Shown here one piece after another: positions 16,586 to 25,345 of a DNA stretch of 64,000 nucleotides (the stretch's first letter is position 1; each line of letters opens with the position of its first letter). The stretch comes from Streptomyces sp. H27-H5. GTDB taxonomy: Bacteria > Actinomycetota > Actinomycetes > Streptomycetales > Streptomycetaceae. The notes beneath the pieces are model-generated. The model searched no databases. It had not been told where the DNA came from and saw only the letters and a program-made list of their open reading frames with translations. The DNA lies in contig NZ_JAPNLK010000005.1 in the NCBI RefSeq assembly GCF_026627505.1, positions 87,455 to 151,454 on the forward strand. The letters run 5' to 3'. The position numbers and the translations under genes are program-made.

Positions 16586-18511
16586 ATGAACAGCCTTTTA
16601 CGGGTGGCCCGTCACCTGCTTCCCGGACTCCTCCTGCTCGCGGTCGCCGCACCGCCGGCGCACGCCGCCCGACCCGCGCCCGTACCGGCGGCCGGCGCGG
16701 CGGCGGAGGCCGGTGCGTGGACCGCGCCGCTCTCCACCCGGGGCCGGTACATCGTCGACGCCGAAGGCAACCGCTTCCGCCTGCGCTCCGGGAACTGGGA
16801 CGGGGCCCAGGGCTCCTGGACCGGCTCCGGCGACCGCGGCGATCCCGCCACCCACCACAGCGGCCAGGACTCCCACGGCATACCGCTCGGGCTCGACCGG
16901 GTGCCCCTGCCCACCCTCATCGCCGATTTCCGGGCCCTCGGCCTCAACAGCATCCGGCTCCCCTTCTCCAACGAGATGCTCCGCGCGAGCACCCCCGTCC
17001 CGGACGCGGCCGTCGCCGCCAATCCGGCCCTGCGCGGCCGTACCCCGCTCCAGGTGTACGACGCCGTGGTGTCCGCGCTCACCGACGCCGGCTTCGCCGT
17101 CATCCTCAACAACCACACCGGCACCACGCGGTGGTGCTGCGGTCTCGACGGCAACGAGCGCTGGAACAGCGGCCGCTCCACAGGCCAGTGGGCGGACGAC
17201 TGGGTGTTCATCACCCGCCGCTACCGCGACAACCCGCGCGTGGTGGGCGCCGACCTCTACAACGAGGTGCGCCGCGACATCCTCGACGACCCCAACTGGG
17301 GCCTGGGGGACGGCCACGACTGGCACGCCGCCGCCCAGGAGGCCGCCGACCGCATCCTCACCGAGGCGAACCCGAACCTGCTCATCGTCATCGAGGGCAT
17401 CAACTGGACCGGCATCCCCCTCGACGGCCTCGCGCACGGCCGCCCGACCCTCACCCCCGTCCGCACGCTCTCGCACACCCTCGCCGTGTCCGGGAAGCTG
17501 GTCTACTCGGCCCACTTCTACGGATACACCGGCCCCCACCACAGCGGCGCCACCGGAATGGGCGAGACCCACGACCCCCGCTACCAGGACATGACCCGCG
17601 CCGAGCTGGAACGGACCCTGTACGACCAGGCGTTCTTCGTCTCCGCCGAAACGGGAAAGCACTTCACCGCCCCCGTCTGGATCAGCGAGTTCGGCATCGG
17701 CGCCGACGAGAACGGCGCCGCACCGCGCGCCTGGTTCGAGAACCTCACCTCCCACCTGACCGCCACCGACGCCGACTTCGCGTACTGGCCGTTGGTCGGC
17801 TGGAGCACCACGGCCCAGGGCGCCCCGGGCGGCGACAGCTGGGCGGTGCTCCGCTACGACCACACGGGCCGCCGCAGCGGAGCGCTCGACGCGGGCGACT
17901 GGCGCACCGGGCCCTGGTCCGCGCTCCTCGGCGCCCCCGGGCGCACGGGACCGGTTCCCGTCACCCCCGCCTGGTACCAACTCACCACCGACCACCGGGA
18001 CCACAACGCCTCGCTGCTCACCCGGGCCGCCGGCGACTGGGACGGCGGGGCCCGCAAGGCGGTGTGCCCGGACGGCTCCCGGCTCGCCGGCCTGAGCCAC
18101 ACCGGGGGCCGGGGCCTGTGCGCCACGTCCGACCTGCGCGCCGCGGCGGGCGGCCACACCGTCGTCCGGGACGAACGGCACGTCCCGCCGGGCGGTGACT
18201 GGGCCTCCGGGTACACGAAGTTCCAGTGCCCGAGCGGGCAGTTCCTCATCGGGTACGCGCTGCGCGGGGCCCGGGTCTCGGCCGGCCTGTGCGCGCCCGC
18301 CCGTACGGCCCTCCCGGCCGGTACCGGCCGTACGGTCTGGTTCGACCGGGGCGACGCCCGGCCTCCGGGCGACCCGGGTGGCGACTACGCCCACGGTCAC
18401 CTCAAGGGCCAGTGCCAGTCGACCGAGTACGCGGCGGGCATCGCCTTCACCACCCGCGCCGCCGCCCGCCAGGGCCCGGCGGCCCTGCTCTGCCGCCCCC
18501 TGCCCGGATAG
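16586..18511 (+). CDS. Secreted GH5 glycoside hydrolase with C-terminal Cys-repeat module
   Basis: This 641-residue protein has a signal peptide (residues 1-27, cleavage at AHA) and a GH5 barrel. The acid/base Glu is E227 in ADLYNEVRR and the nucleophile is E368 in VWISEFGIG; both lie at the expected barrel positions, and LNNHTG precedes them. Residues about 485-641 form three related modules (KAVCPDGSRLAGLS...LC, KFQCPSGQFLIGYALRG...LC, KGQCQSTEYAAGIAF...LC) that look like a small carbohydrate-binding or stabilising domain. Endoglucanase activity is likely; the exact glucan is not known. Codon 5 is TTA (16598-16600), a placement typical of bldA-controlled genes. Confidence 0.9.
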   Translation: MNSLLRVARHLLPGLLLLAVAAPPAHAARPAPVPAAGAAAEAGAWTAPLSTRGRYIVDAEGNRFRLRSGNWDGAQGSWTGSGDRGDPATHHSGQDSHGIPLGLDRVPLPTLIADFRALGLNSIRLPFSNEMLRASTPVPDAAVAANPALRGRTPLQVYDAVVSALTDAGFAVILNNHTGTTRWCCGLDGNERWNSGRSTGQWADDWVFITRRYRDNPRVVGADLYNEVRRDILDDPNWGLGDGHDWHAAAQEAADRILTEANPNLLIVIEGINWTGIPLDGLAHGRPTLTPVRTLSHTLAVSGKLVYSAHFYGYTGPHHSGATGMGETHDPRYQDMTRAELERTLYDQAFFVSAETGKHFTAPVWISEFGIGADENGAAPRAWFENLTSHLTATDADFAYWPLVGWSTTAQGAPGGDSWAVLRYDHTGRRSGALDAGDWRTGPWSALLGAPGRTGPVPVTPAWYQLTTDHRDHNASLLTRAAGDWDGGARKAVCPDGSRLAGLSHTGGRGLCATSDLRAAAGGHTVVRDERHVPPGGDWASGYTKFQCPSGQFLIGYALRGARVSAGLCAPARTALPAGTGRTVWFDRGDARPPGDPGGDYAHGHLKGQCQSTEYAAGIAFTTRAAARQGPAALLCRPLPG

Positions 18512-18517
18512 GTCCAG

Positions 18518-18547
18518 CGCGGCCGGGGCTCGCCCGCCCCGGCCGCG
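18518..18547. terminator. Bidirectional hairpin terminator
   Basis: Perfect 12-base arms (CGCGGCCGGGGC and its complement) with a 6-base loop lie 7 bases after the GH5 stop and face the ankyrin gene from the other side. Confidence 0.7.
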
Positions 18548-18587
18548 GATCCGTCCCGGCGCTCCGGCGACCGATCGCGCGCGTCGA

Positions 18588-19016
18588 TCACCTGCCGTCC
18601 ACCGTCGTCGGCAACGCCTCCCGCAGCAGACGGGCGACGTCCTCGTGCTCCTCGCGCACCGCCCACTCCAGTGGGGAGAGCCCCTCTCCGTCGTCCTCGC
18701 GCAGCCCCGGATCGGCGCCACCCGCCAGCAGCGCGCGCACCGTCTCCACATGCCCCCAGCACGCCGCCGCGCACAGGGGCGTGCCGTCCGTGGGGCCACC
18801 GCTGTGCGCGTTCGGGTCCGCGCCGTGATCGAGCAGCGCCCGGACGCTGTCCGGGTTCCCCTGGACCGAGGCGACGTACAGGGCGGTGGTGCCGTCCGCG
18901 TCCCTGCCGTCGGGATCGGCCCCCGCGCCGATCAGCGCCTCCACCCGGGCCGTCGAGCCGTGTCCGGCGGCCTCGACCAGCTGCCGGGAAAGGCGTTTGC
19001 TCGTACGTCTGTTCAT
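18588..19016 (-). CDS. Ankyrin-repeat protein
   Basis: This 142-residue protein is made of about four ankyrin repeats: LVEAAGHGSTARVEALIGAG, GTTALYVASVQGNPDSVRAL, GTPLCAAACWGHVETVRALL and GLSPLEWAVREEHEDVARLL, with ADPDGRDADG-type loops between them. Ankyrin proteins bind other proteins and have no catalysis of their own. There is no signal peptide, so it should be cytosolic. It stands alone, converging on the GH5 gene and divergent from the LamG protein gene. Confidence 0.9.
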   Translation of the reverse strand: MNRRTSKRLSRQLVEAAGHGSTARVEALIGAGADPDGRDADGTTALYVASVQGNPDSVRALLDHGADPNAHSGGPTDGTPLCAAACWGHVETVRALLAGGADPGLREDDGEGLSPLEWAVREEHEDVARLLREALPTTVDGR

Positions 19017-19348
19017 GCGCCCATGGTGCTACACGCGCTCGGCTCCGAGCCGGGCGCGCGTCCCGGCCCGCAGGTGTGCCGGAGCAGAGCGTGAGCCCGC
19101 CGAAGACACCCCGGCGACCTGCGGGAACGGTCGCACAGCCGCTCGGCGGCCCCCGCGCCGGACTCCGCCGGGTCGTCGCATCCGGCCGGCCGCCGATCGC
19201 GGGCTCCCCGGGTCAATCTGCATCAAATAAGTCAAGTGTGATGACCGGCCCGGTGAATCGCCCTAGGGTGCGCCCATACCCGCGACCGAGGACGGCTCAA
19301 AGGCTGTTTTCGGCCACACCGCACACCGCACATCGAACTGGGGGGTTC
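19017..19348. other. Divergent intergenic region (ankyrin / LamG protein)
   Basis: This 332-base region has no convincing gene. Its right half (19215-19280) is less GC-rich, with CATCAAATAAGTCAAGTGTGA and a possible -10 TAGGGT near 19264, and is the likely promoter of the secreted LamG protein. GGGGGG just before the ATG at 19349 serves as ribosome site. Confidence 0.45.
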
Positions 19349-22081
19349 ATGCGTAGATCCAGAGGGACGGCGATCGCTCTCGCCCTGTCCCTGGCCGGCA
19401 CCGGCACGGCCATCGGCCTCGGCCTCGCCCCGCAGGCCGCGGCCGTCACCCCGCCCGTGGCCTTCACCGCCGACGCGCTGTCGACCTGGCAGCCCAACGG
19501 CGTCGTCTGGGCCCTCGCCGAAACCGGCGGTCAGGTCTTCGTCGGCGGCACCTTCTCGACCGTACGTCCCCCCTCGGGCGGCGGCGGCAGCGAGCAGTCG
19601 GCGGTGAACTTCGTGGCGCTCGACGCCGCGACCGGCGCCCCGACCTCCTGCGAGCTGGACTTCACCGTCGGCGGCGGCACCGCGACCGTCCGCGCGCTCA
19701 CCCTCTCCCCGGACAAGAAGACCCTGTACGCGGGCGGCTACTTCGGCGCCGTCAACGGCACACCGGTCTCCAGCGTCGCCGCCATCGACGTGGCCACCTG
19801 CACGGTGAAGACCTCCTTCCGTCCGGCCTTCGCCGCCACCGTGCGCGCCCTCGCCGTCACCGGCGACACCGTCTACGCAGGCGGCGACTTCCTCACCGTC
19901 GCGGGACAGCCGCGCCAACGGTTCGCCGCCGTGGCCACGGCCGACGGCGCACTGCGTCCCTTCACCGCCGACGCGGACGATCCGGGCCGCGCCGTCGAGG
20001 TGACCCCCGACGGGGAGAACGTCCTCCTCGGTGGCGACTTCTTCACCGTCAACGGCACGAACAGCCACGCCCTCGCGGTCGTCGACGCCACGAGCGGCGC
20101 GCTCACCAGGTCCTACCCGGGCTTCATCGAGAACAATTCGGTCGTCAAGGACATCGCCACCGACGCCACCGGCTTCTACACCGCCAACGAGGGCACGGGC
20201 GGCGGCGTCTTCGACGGCCGCATCGCCCTCGACCTGAGCGACCTGAACCAGCGGTGGCGCGACACCTGCCTCGGCGCCACCCAGGCCGTACTGCCCTACC
20301 AGAGCGTCCTGTACAGCGCCTCGCACGCGCACGACTGCTCCAGCGTCGGGGAGTTCCCCGACGGCCAGCGCCACCACCTCCTCGCCCAGCCGACGGCGAG
20401 CGTGGGCAAGCTCGGATGGGCCCCCGACACCAACGACGGCATCGGCGAGGGCATCGGCCCGCGGGTGATGACGATCGGCTCGAAGGGCGGCGCCCAGTAC
20501 CTGTGGGTCGGCGGTGAGTTCACCACCGTCAACGGGGCCGCGCAGCAGAGCCTGACGCGGTTCTCCTCCACCGGGGACACCGGGGCGCCCACCGTCCCGG
20601 TCGCGAGCGCCGTCAGTTTCAAGCCGGGCGAGGTCCAGGTGCGCTGGCGCACCAGCCTCGACCTCGACGACAGCGCCCTGACCTACAAGATCTACCGCAA
20701 CGGGGCGGCCGTTGCGATCGGCACGGTCACCGCGGACTCGCTGTTCTTCAGGCGCCCGCAGGCCTCCTGGACGGACACCACGGCCTCGCCCGGCCAGTCG
20801 TACACCTACCGGGTGACGGCGACGGACGCCGCCGGCAACACCAGCGCCCTGTCGGGGACCTCGACCGTGACGGTGCCGACGTCCGTCGACGCGTACCCGA
20901 ACGCCGTCCGCACCGACGGCGCCCAGCAGTACTGGCGCTACGACGAATCGGCCGCGCCGTTCGTCGCGGACTCCTCCGACGGGGGGAACCAGAGCGGCAT
21001 TCACCTGAACGGCCCGGCCCTGCGCCAGACGCCCGGCGCGGTCACCGGCGCGAGCACGGCCATCGGATTCAACGGCACCAACCAACAGGTGTACGGCGAC
21101 AAGCGGCAGAGCATCGGCGGCAGCTACTCGATCGAGACCTGGTTCAAGACGAACACCACCCGCGGCGGCAAGCTCCTCGGGTTCGGGAACAATCAGGACC
21201 GCAACAGCAGTCAGTACGACAAGCACATCTACATGACCAATGACGGCCGGCTCGTGTACGGCGTCTACACCGGGGCCACCCGCACCATCACGACCCCGGG
21301 CAGCTACAACGACAACCAGTGGCACCACGTCGTCGGCACCCAGGGCCCCGGCGGCATGGCCTTGTACGTGGACGGCGTCCAGAGGGGAACCCTCAACGTC
21401 ACCACCCACGAGAACTACACCGGCTTCTGGCACGTCGGCGCGGACAACCTGAACGGATGGCCGGACCGCCCGACGAGCGACTTCTGGGCCGGTCAACTCG
21501 ACGAGAGCGCCGTCTACCCGACCGTGCTCAGCGCCGCGCAGGTGCAGAACCACCACACCCTCGCCTCCGCGCCCGCCGACTCCGTCGTCGAGGTCACGGC
21601 GGCCGAGGACACCTACGCCAACGCGGGCGCCCCGGGCACCAATTACGGCACCTCGGGCTCCCTCGCCGTACGCGGCACCGCCCTGTACGCGAGCTACCTG
21701 CGCTTCAACCTGCCCGCCGCGCCCGCGGGCACGGTGCTCAAGTCGGCCACGCTCGCGGTCAAGACCAGCACGATGAGCGGAGCCGGCACCACCGACACGG
21801 TCTCGGTGGTCCCGATCACCGGCGCGTGGACCGAGGGCGGGACCACCTACACCAACCGCCCCGCCCTCGGCACCCCGGCGCTCGGCAGCTTCCCGGGCAT
21901 CCCGGACGGCTCGGCGGTGCACAGCACCGGGTTGGACACGGCCACCGTCGCGGGCGCGCTGGGCGGTTCCCACGGTCTGGCCCTGACGAGCGCGGGCACG
22001 GACGCGTTGTGGCTGTGGTCCTCGGAGGCCGCCGCCAACGAGGGGACACCGCGCCTGACGCTGACCTTCGGCGCACCGTGA
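19349..22081 (+). CDS. Large secreted multidomain protein (beta-propeller-like, FN3, LamG, CBM96/DNRLRE)
   Basis: This 910-residue secreted protein has a signal peptide (cleavage after PQAAA near residue 33). Residues about 45-400 are repeats with the VFVGGTFSTV / YAGGDFLTV / LLGGDFFTV / WVGGEFTTV signature of delta-60-type beta-propeller blades. An FN3 domain follows (about 415-510, YKIYRNGAAV...SYTYRVTATDAAGN), then a LamG/concanavalin-type domain (about 530-745, YSIETWFKT, NQWHHVVGT, MALYVDGVQRG). The C-terminus (about 750-910, AAEDTYANAGAPGTNYGTSG) fits the DNRLRE/CBM96 domain. It likely binds polysaccharide at the cell surface or in the medium; no catalytic motif is evident. A strong terminator follows the stop. 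Confidence 0.88.
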   Translation: MRRSRGTAIALALSLAGTGTAIGLGLAPQAAAVTPPVAFTADALSTWQPNGVVWALAETGGQVFVGGTFSTVRPPSGGGGSEQSAVNFVALDAATGAPTSCELDFTVGGGTATVRALTLSPDKKTLYAGGYFGAVNGTPVSSVAAIDVATCTVKTSFRPAFAATVRALAVTGDTVYAGGDFLTVAGQPRQRFAAVATADGALRPFTADADDPGRAVEVTPDGENVLLGGDFFTVNGTNSHALAVVDATSGALTRSYPGFIENNSVVKDIATDATGFYTANEGTGGGVFDGRIALDLSDLNQRWRDTCLGATQAVLPYQSVLYSASHAHDCSSVGEFPDGQRHHLLAQPTASVGKLGWAPDTNDGIGEGIGPRVMTIGSKGGAQYLWVGGEFTTVNGAAQQSLTRFSSTGDTGAPTVPVASAVSFKPGEVQVRWRTSLDLDDSALTYKIYRNGAAVAIGTVTADSLFFRRPQASWTDTTASPGQSYTYRVTATDAAGNTSALSGTSTVTVPTSVDAYPNAVRTDGAQQYWRYDESAAPFVADSSDGGNQSGIHLNGPALRQTPGAVTGASTAIGFNGTNQQVYGDKRQSIGGSYSIETWFKTNTTRGGKLLGFGNNQDRNSSQYDKHIYMTNDGRLVYGVYTGATRTITTPGSYNDNQWHHVVGTQGPGGMALYVDGVQRGTLNVTTHENYTGFWHVGADNLNGWPDRPTSDFWAGQLDESAVYPTVLSAAQVQNHHTLASAPADSVVEVTAAEDTYANAGAPGTNYGTSGSLAVRGTALYASYLRFNLPAAPAGTVLKSATLAVKTSTMSGAGTTDTVSVVPITGAWTEGGTTYTNRPALGTPALGSFPGIPDGSAVHSTGLDTATVAGALGGSHGLALTSAGTDALWLWSSEAAANEGTPRLTLTFGAP

Positions 22082-22100
22082 TCCGATAGCGGGACCGGTG

Positions 22101-22128
22101 GGGGCGCGGACCGACGGGTCCGCGCCCC
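22101..22128 (+). terminator. Hairpin terminator after the LamG gene
   Basis: Perfect 12-base arms (GGGGCGCGGACC and its complement) with the 4-base loop GACG lie 20 bases after the stop. The downstream gene converges, so both transcripts could use it. Confidence 0.75.
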
Positions 22129-22169
22129 TTCGCGTGCCGCCCCGCGACCGCCCGGACCGCCCCCGGCCG

Positions 22170-22580
22170 TCACTGGCCCAGGTCGTACGTGAACGCGTAC
22201 GCGACGGACGGCTCGCCGTGACGGGCGGTGAAGGAACCCGAACCCGAGAGGCCCGCCAACTCTCCCGTGGCGCTGCCCGGGACCACCGAGAACGTGCAAC
22301 GCGTGGTGCCGTCGGCGTCGAAGGTGCCGCGCTCCTCCAGCACGAACGTGCCCGCGCGCCCGTCCACCCGGCCCGCCACCACCTCCATGCCGGCGAAGCC
22401 GCCCGTGGTCGGCGACGCGTACGCCACCGTGTAGTCGCAGGTCGTCGCGGCGGCCTCGACACCCCCGGAGAAGGCGTTGGTGACGGTGGCGTGGGCCAGG
22501 CGCGGCGTCGCGTCGGCCGGGCCGACCGGAAGTTCCTTCCAGTCGGCGAAGGTGAAGGTGCCGGTCGTGGACGTGGGCAT
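22170..22580 (-). CDS. DUF3224 family protein
   Basis: This 136-residue protein matches the DUF3224 (allene-oxide-cyclase-like barrel) pattern: TGTFTFADWKELPV at the start, ATVTNAFSGGVEA, a middle GMEVVAGRVDGRAGTFVLEE and the end GSGSFTARHGEPSVAYAFTY with DL. DUF3224 genes in actinobacteria are often divergent from WYL regulators, as here. The ATG at 22580 is preceded by GGGAG-type purines. The small barrel suggests ligand binding; no function is established. Confidence 0.92.
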   Translation of the reverse strand: MPTSTTGTFTFADWKELPVGPADATPRLAHATVTNAFSGGVEAAATTCDYTVAYASPTTGGFAGMEVVAGRVDGRAGTFVLEERGTFDADGTTRCTFSVVPGSATGELAGLSGSGSFTARHGEPSVAYAFTYDLGQ

Positions 22581-22642
22581 GCGGGGCTCCCGACTCTCTG
22601 CGGTCGGGCAGGACCTCCGCCCGACGTGTGAGCAGCATCGAC

Positions 22643-22673
22643 GGCATACCTGACACCCTCTGTCAGGTATGCC
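22643..22673. promoter_or_regulatory. Perfect 13-bp palindrome operator between DUF3224 and WYL regulator
   Basis: GGCATACCTGACA, a 5-base spacer, then the exact complement TGTCAGGTATGCC. It is centred in the 107-base divergent gap, 15 bases before the regulator start and 63 before the DUF3224 start, so one bound dimer could repress both genes. The core CTGACA-N5-TGTCAG is what a DeoR-type helix-turn-helix dimer would read. Confidence 0.8.
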
Positions 22674-22687
22674 GCGACAATGGCGCC

Positions 22688-23677
22688 ATGCGCGCCGACC
22701 GTCTCCTCTCGCTGCTGCTCCTGCTCCAGAACCGCGGCCGGATGACCGCGCCCGAACTCGCCGCGGAACTGGAGGTCTCGGTCCGCACCGTCTACCGGGA
22801 CGTCGAGGCCCTCGGCGCCTCCGGAGTGCCCGTGCACGCCGACCGGGGGCCCGCCGGGGGATACCGGCTGATGGACGGCTACCGCACCCGGTTGACCGGA
22901 CTCACCGACGCCCAGGCCGGCTCGCTCTTCCTCGCCGGCGCCCCGGGACCCGCCGAGGAACTGGGCCTCGGCGCCGACCTGGCCGCCGCACAGCTCAAAC
23001 TCCGGGCCGCGCTGCCCGCCGAACTCGCCGCCCGCGCCGAGCGGATCCGGGCCCGTTTCCACCTCGACGCCCCGGCCTGGTTCCGCGAAGTGGACCCCGT
23101 CCCGCACCTCGGGCGGATCGCCCGCGCCGTGTGGGACCAGAACGTCCTGGACGCCCACTACCGCCGACCGTCCGGGCCGGTCCGGCGCGAACTGCACCCG
23201 CTCGGCCTCGTCCTCAAGGGAGGCATCTGGTACCTCGTCGCACGGTCCGGCGAAGCACGGTCCGGCGAAGCCCCGCGGACCTACCGCGTGGGCCGGTTCC
23301 TCGCCGTGGACGTCCTCGCGGACACCTTCGAGCGGCCCGACGACTTCGTGCTCGCCGCCCACTGGGCCGAAACCTCCGACCGCCTCCGGGCCGCACTGAA
23401 CCCGCAGACCGCCCGGCTGCGCCTCTCACCCCGCGGCCGGACCCTGCTGCCCATGCGGTTCGGGGCGGCCGGAACGCGGGCCCTCGCCGCCGCCGAGGCC
23501 GCGGAGGAGGACGCCGACGCGGACGGCTGGACCCGGGTGGACCTGACCGTCGAGACGACCGCCGTCGCGGTCGGCGACCTGCTGGGCCTCGGGGCGGAGG
23601 TCGAGGTCCTCGGTCCGCCCGAACTGCGCCGGGCCCTCGCCGAGACGGCCGCCGCGCTGGCGGACCTGTACGGATGA
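22688..23677 (+). CDS. WYL-domain transcriptional regulator (YafY family)
   Basis: This 329-residue regulator has an N-terminal DeoR/HTH_11 domain (RADRLLSLLLLLQNRGRMTA, then LEVSVRTVYRDVEAL) and a WYL domain around residues 140-220, with the ligand motif seen as ELHPLGLVLKGGIWYLVARS. The C-terminal WCX extension follows. WYL domains bind ligands such as nucleotides or small RNAs and DNA ends. It likely represses itself and the divergent DUF3224 gene through the palindrome. An imperfect 9-bp repeat (GCACGGTCCGGCGAA) is duplicated at 23240-23270, giving ARSGEARSGEA inside the WYL region. Confidence 0.92.
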   Translation: MRADRLLSLLLLLQNRGRMTAPELAAELEVSVRTVYRDVEALGASGVPVHADRGPAGGYRLMDGYRTRLTGLTDAQAGSLFLAGAPGPAEELGLGADLAAAQLKLRAALPAELAARAERIRARFHLDAPAWFREVDPVPHLGRIARAVWDQNVLDAHYRRPSGPVRRELHPLGLVLKGGIWYLVARSGEARSGEAPRTYRVGRFLAVDVLADTFERPDDFVLAAHWAETSDRLRAALNPQTARLRLSPRGRTLLPMRFGAAGTRALAAAEAAEEDADADGWTRVDLTVETTAVAVGDLLGLGAEVEVLGPPELRRALAETAAALADLYG

Positions 23678-23775
23678 ACCGCGCCGGCCCGCCGACCCCG
23701 TGGCCCGCAGCCCCCGTCAGGCCCGGCCCGTTCTGTTCCGGCCCGCCCGTATCCGTCCGGACCCGATCCGTTCCG

Positions 23776-24273
23776 TCAGGTCCGGCGCGGGGGTTCCACC
23801 TCCAGGAAGCGGCGCCGGCGAGGCCCCCGGTACAGCAGGCACACCCATCCGAGCGCCTCCAGCACCGCCGCGCACGCCGTCAGCCGCTCCTGCTCCTCCT
23901 CCGCCGCCCCGCCTCCGGCCGGGCCGAGCCAGGTGACCTCCACCCGCCCCGCCTCGGCCCCGGCCGCCACCCGGTACCCCGTGCGGATCCGACGACCCCG
24001 CTCGTCCACCGCCGACGCCGCGATACCCGCCGCCTCCAGGGCCAGGGCCACCGCGCGCGGCATGCGGCGCACCTCCCAAGGCGCGGGAACCGACGCGACG
24101 CCCGAACCGTTCACCAGCCGGCGGATCTGCAACATCCCCTCGTACGCCGTGCGCAACTCGGCGGCCCGGGCGGAGTCGGCGCCCGACTCCCCGGGCCCGC
24201 CGGCCGCCGACTCCGCCCGGATCTCGTCGCCGGTCGCGGGCTCGAAGCCCTGCCCGCCCGGTCCTTCCGTCAC
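23776..24273 (-). CDS. Hypothetical protein, 165 residues
   Basis: This protein begins near a GTG at 24273 (VTEGPGGQGFEPATGDEIRA) and contains a helical segment (RAAELRTAYEGMLQIRRLVN), a conserved-looking VPAPWEVRRMPRAVALALEA and a beta-rich GRRIRTGYRVAAGAEAGRVE region. No known domain was recognised. There is no signal peptide or membrane segment. A longer reading to 24390 would extend across the promoter of the next, divergent gene, so the inner start is preferred, although its ribosome site is weak. Confidence 0.6.
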   Translation of the reverse strand: MTEGPGGQGFEPATGDEIRAESAAGGPGESGADSARAAELRTAYEGMLQIRRLVNGSGVASVPAPWEVRRMPRAVALALEAAGIAASAVDERGRRIRTGYRVAAGAEAGRVEVTWLGPAGGGAAEEEQERLTACAAVLEALGWVCLLYRGPRRRRFLEVEPPRRT

Positions 24274-24362
24274 CGCACACCACCCTGTCTGAGTACCTCG
24301 TGCCCAACGGCCTGAGTATCCGCCCCGATTCCCCGGCGCGCTCCCGCTGGTCGAATGGGGAC

Positions 24363-24686
24363 ATGACTTCAGAGGCCGCGCAGAGCGCACACCACCCGCG
24401 CATGCGGCACGTGACCACCGCCGGGTCGGCGCTGGCCGTGGCGCTCGTACCCCTCGTGGTCGGCGTGCTGCTCGCCAAGGCCATGGCCGTGGACCCCTAC
24501 ACCCCGGTCAACGCCCTGATCGCGGGCGGCGGCCGGCGCGCGGGCCTGCCCCGCGCCGAGTGGAGCCGCCGCCGGCACGAGGCGATCACCCGCCTGCGCT
24601 CCGCCCGCCACGGCACGGCCCACACGGCCCGCCGCTGCGCCCAGGCCTGCGGACGACACCTGCCCGACCGCACGGCCCGGCCCTGA
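24363..24686 (+). CDS. Small single-pass membrane protein, unknown
   Basis: This 107-residue protein has a polar N-terminus, one hydrophobic helix (about residues 20-39, SALAVALVPLVVGVLLAKAM) and a strongly basic C-terminal tail rich in Arg and His (EWSRRRHEAITRLRSARHGT). The charge pattern suggests an inner-membrane protein with its tail in the cytoplasm. No family was recognised. The ATG at 24363 lies 90 bases from the divergent gene. Confidence 0.55.
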   Translation: MTSEAAQSAHHPRMRHVTTAGSALAVALVPLVVGVLLAKAMAVDPYTPVNALIAGGGRRAGLPRAEWSRRRHEAITRLRSARHGTAHTARRCAQACGRHLPDRTARP

Positions 24687-24705
24687 CCGACGATCGCGGC
24701 GACCC

Positions 24706-25233
24706 TCAGCCGGCCCGCCGTGTCCGGAGCCAGGTGTCCGCTTCCGCGGGCGTGCGCAGGCGGACCACGCGCAGCGGGGCGAAGCGGGGGTCGGCGGCCA
24801 GGCCGCCGATCTCGGCCCGCCGGTCGGCGTACCGGGACCAGGCCCACCACGCGGGATGGTCGGACCGCAACCACTCCCGCCAGGCCTCCCGGTTGCCGTT
24901 GAACAACCGTTCCCGCGACAGGCTCCGGCGCAACGACCGCAGCAGCACCCTCCGCATGACCACCGGACGCCGGTGGTCCAGCCAGACCACCGTGTCGGCC
25001 CGCGCCCAGAGCAGGTCCCGGACCGCCGCCGGGCCGGAGGAGTCGAGCACCCACAGCCCGGTCGCGGCGATCCGCTGCATGTCGGCGACGTACGTCTCGC
25101 TGACCGCCCACCCCGGACCGCCGAAATGGAGCGCGTCCACCTCGTGATACGGCAGCCCGAGCCGCCGACCCAACGCCCGGGCCAGGGTGGACTTGCCGGT
25201 TCCGCTGATGCCGACGACGAGTACGCGCTGCAC
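24706..25233 (-). CDS. P-loop nucleotide kinase-like protein (topology-modulation/adenylate-kinase type)
   Basis: This 175-residue protein starts VLVVGISGTGKSTLARALGR, a Walker A P-loop (residues 8-15), continues with LGLPYHEVDALHFGGPGW typical of the FlaR/topology-modulation group of small kinases, and has a Walker-B-like strand ADTVVWLDHRR followed by a lid rich in Arg. Members of this group phosphorylate small substrates or nucleotides, but true substrates are mostly unknown. Its gene is followed at the 5' side by a 15-base tandem repeat that runs into the MerR gene. Confidence 0.85.
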   Translation of the reverse strand: MQRVLVVGISGTGKSTLARALGRRLGLPYHEVDALHFGGPGWAVSETYVADMQRIAATGLWVLDSSGPAAVRDLLWARADTVVWLDHRRPVVMRRVLLRSLRRSLSRERLFNGNREAWREWLRSDHPAWWAWSRYADRRAEIGGLAADPRFAPLRVVRLRTPAEADTWLRTRRAG

Positions 25234-25270
25234 CAGCGGAGCGTATGCCGCCCACGACCGGCCGGCCAGG

Positions 25271-25345
25271 GGTCAGCCGGCCAGAGGTCGGCGCGCCAAG
25301 GGTCAGCCCGCCAGAGGGCGGCCCGCCAGGAGTCAGTCGGCCAAC
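25271..25345. repeat. 15-bp degenerate tandem repeat, five units
   Basis: Units GGTCAGCCGGCCAGA, GGTCGGCGCGCCAAG, GGTCAGCCCGCCAGA, GGGCGGCCCGCCAGG and AGTCAGTCGGCCAAC follow each other with period 15. A sixth, weaker unit may precede them at 25256. The last unit contains the stop codon and C-terminal codons of the MerR-family gene, so expansion of the array has grown into or out of that gene's 3' end. Confidence 0.8.

Noticed and set aside
16598..18799. 733-residue minus-strand open frame opposite GH5
   Set aside because: Low-complexity Gly/Val/Arg sequence with no motif; it overlaps a terminator and the ankyrin gene in a wrong frame.
19232..23362. 1376-residue minus-strand open frame opposite the LamG gene
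   Set aside because: Composition is Val/Gly/Arg biased with no domains; it spans the terminator and the divergent promoter, so it is a shadow of genes on the plus strand.
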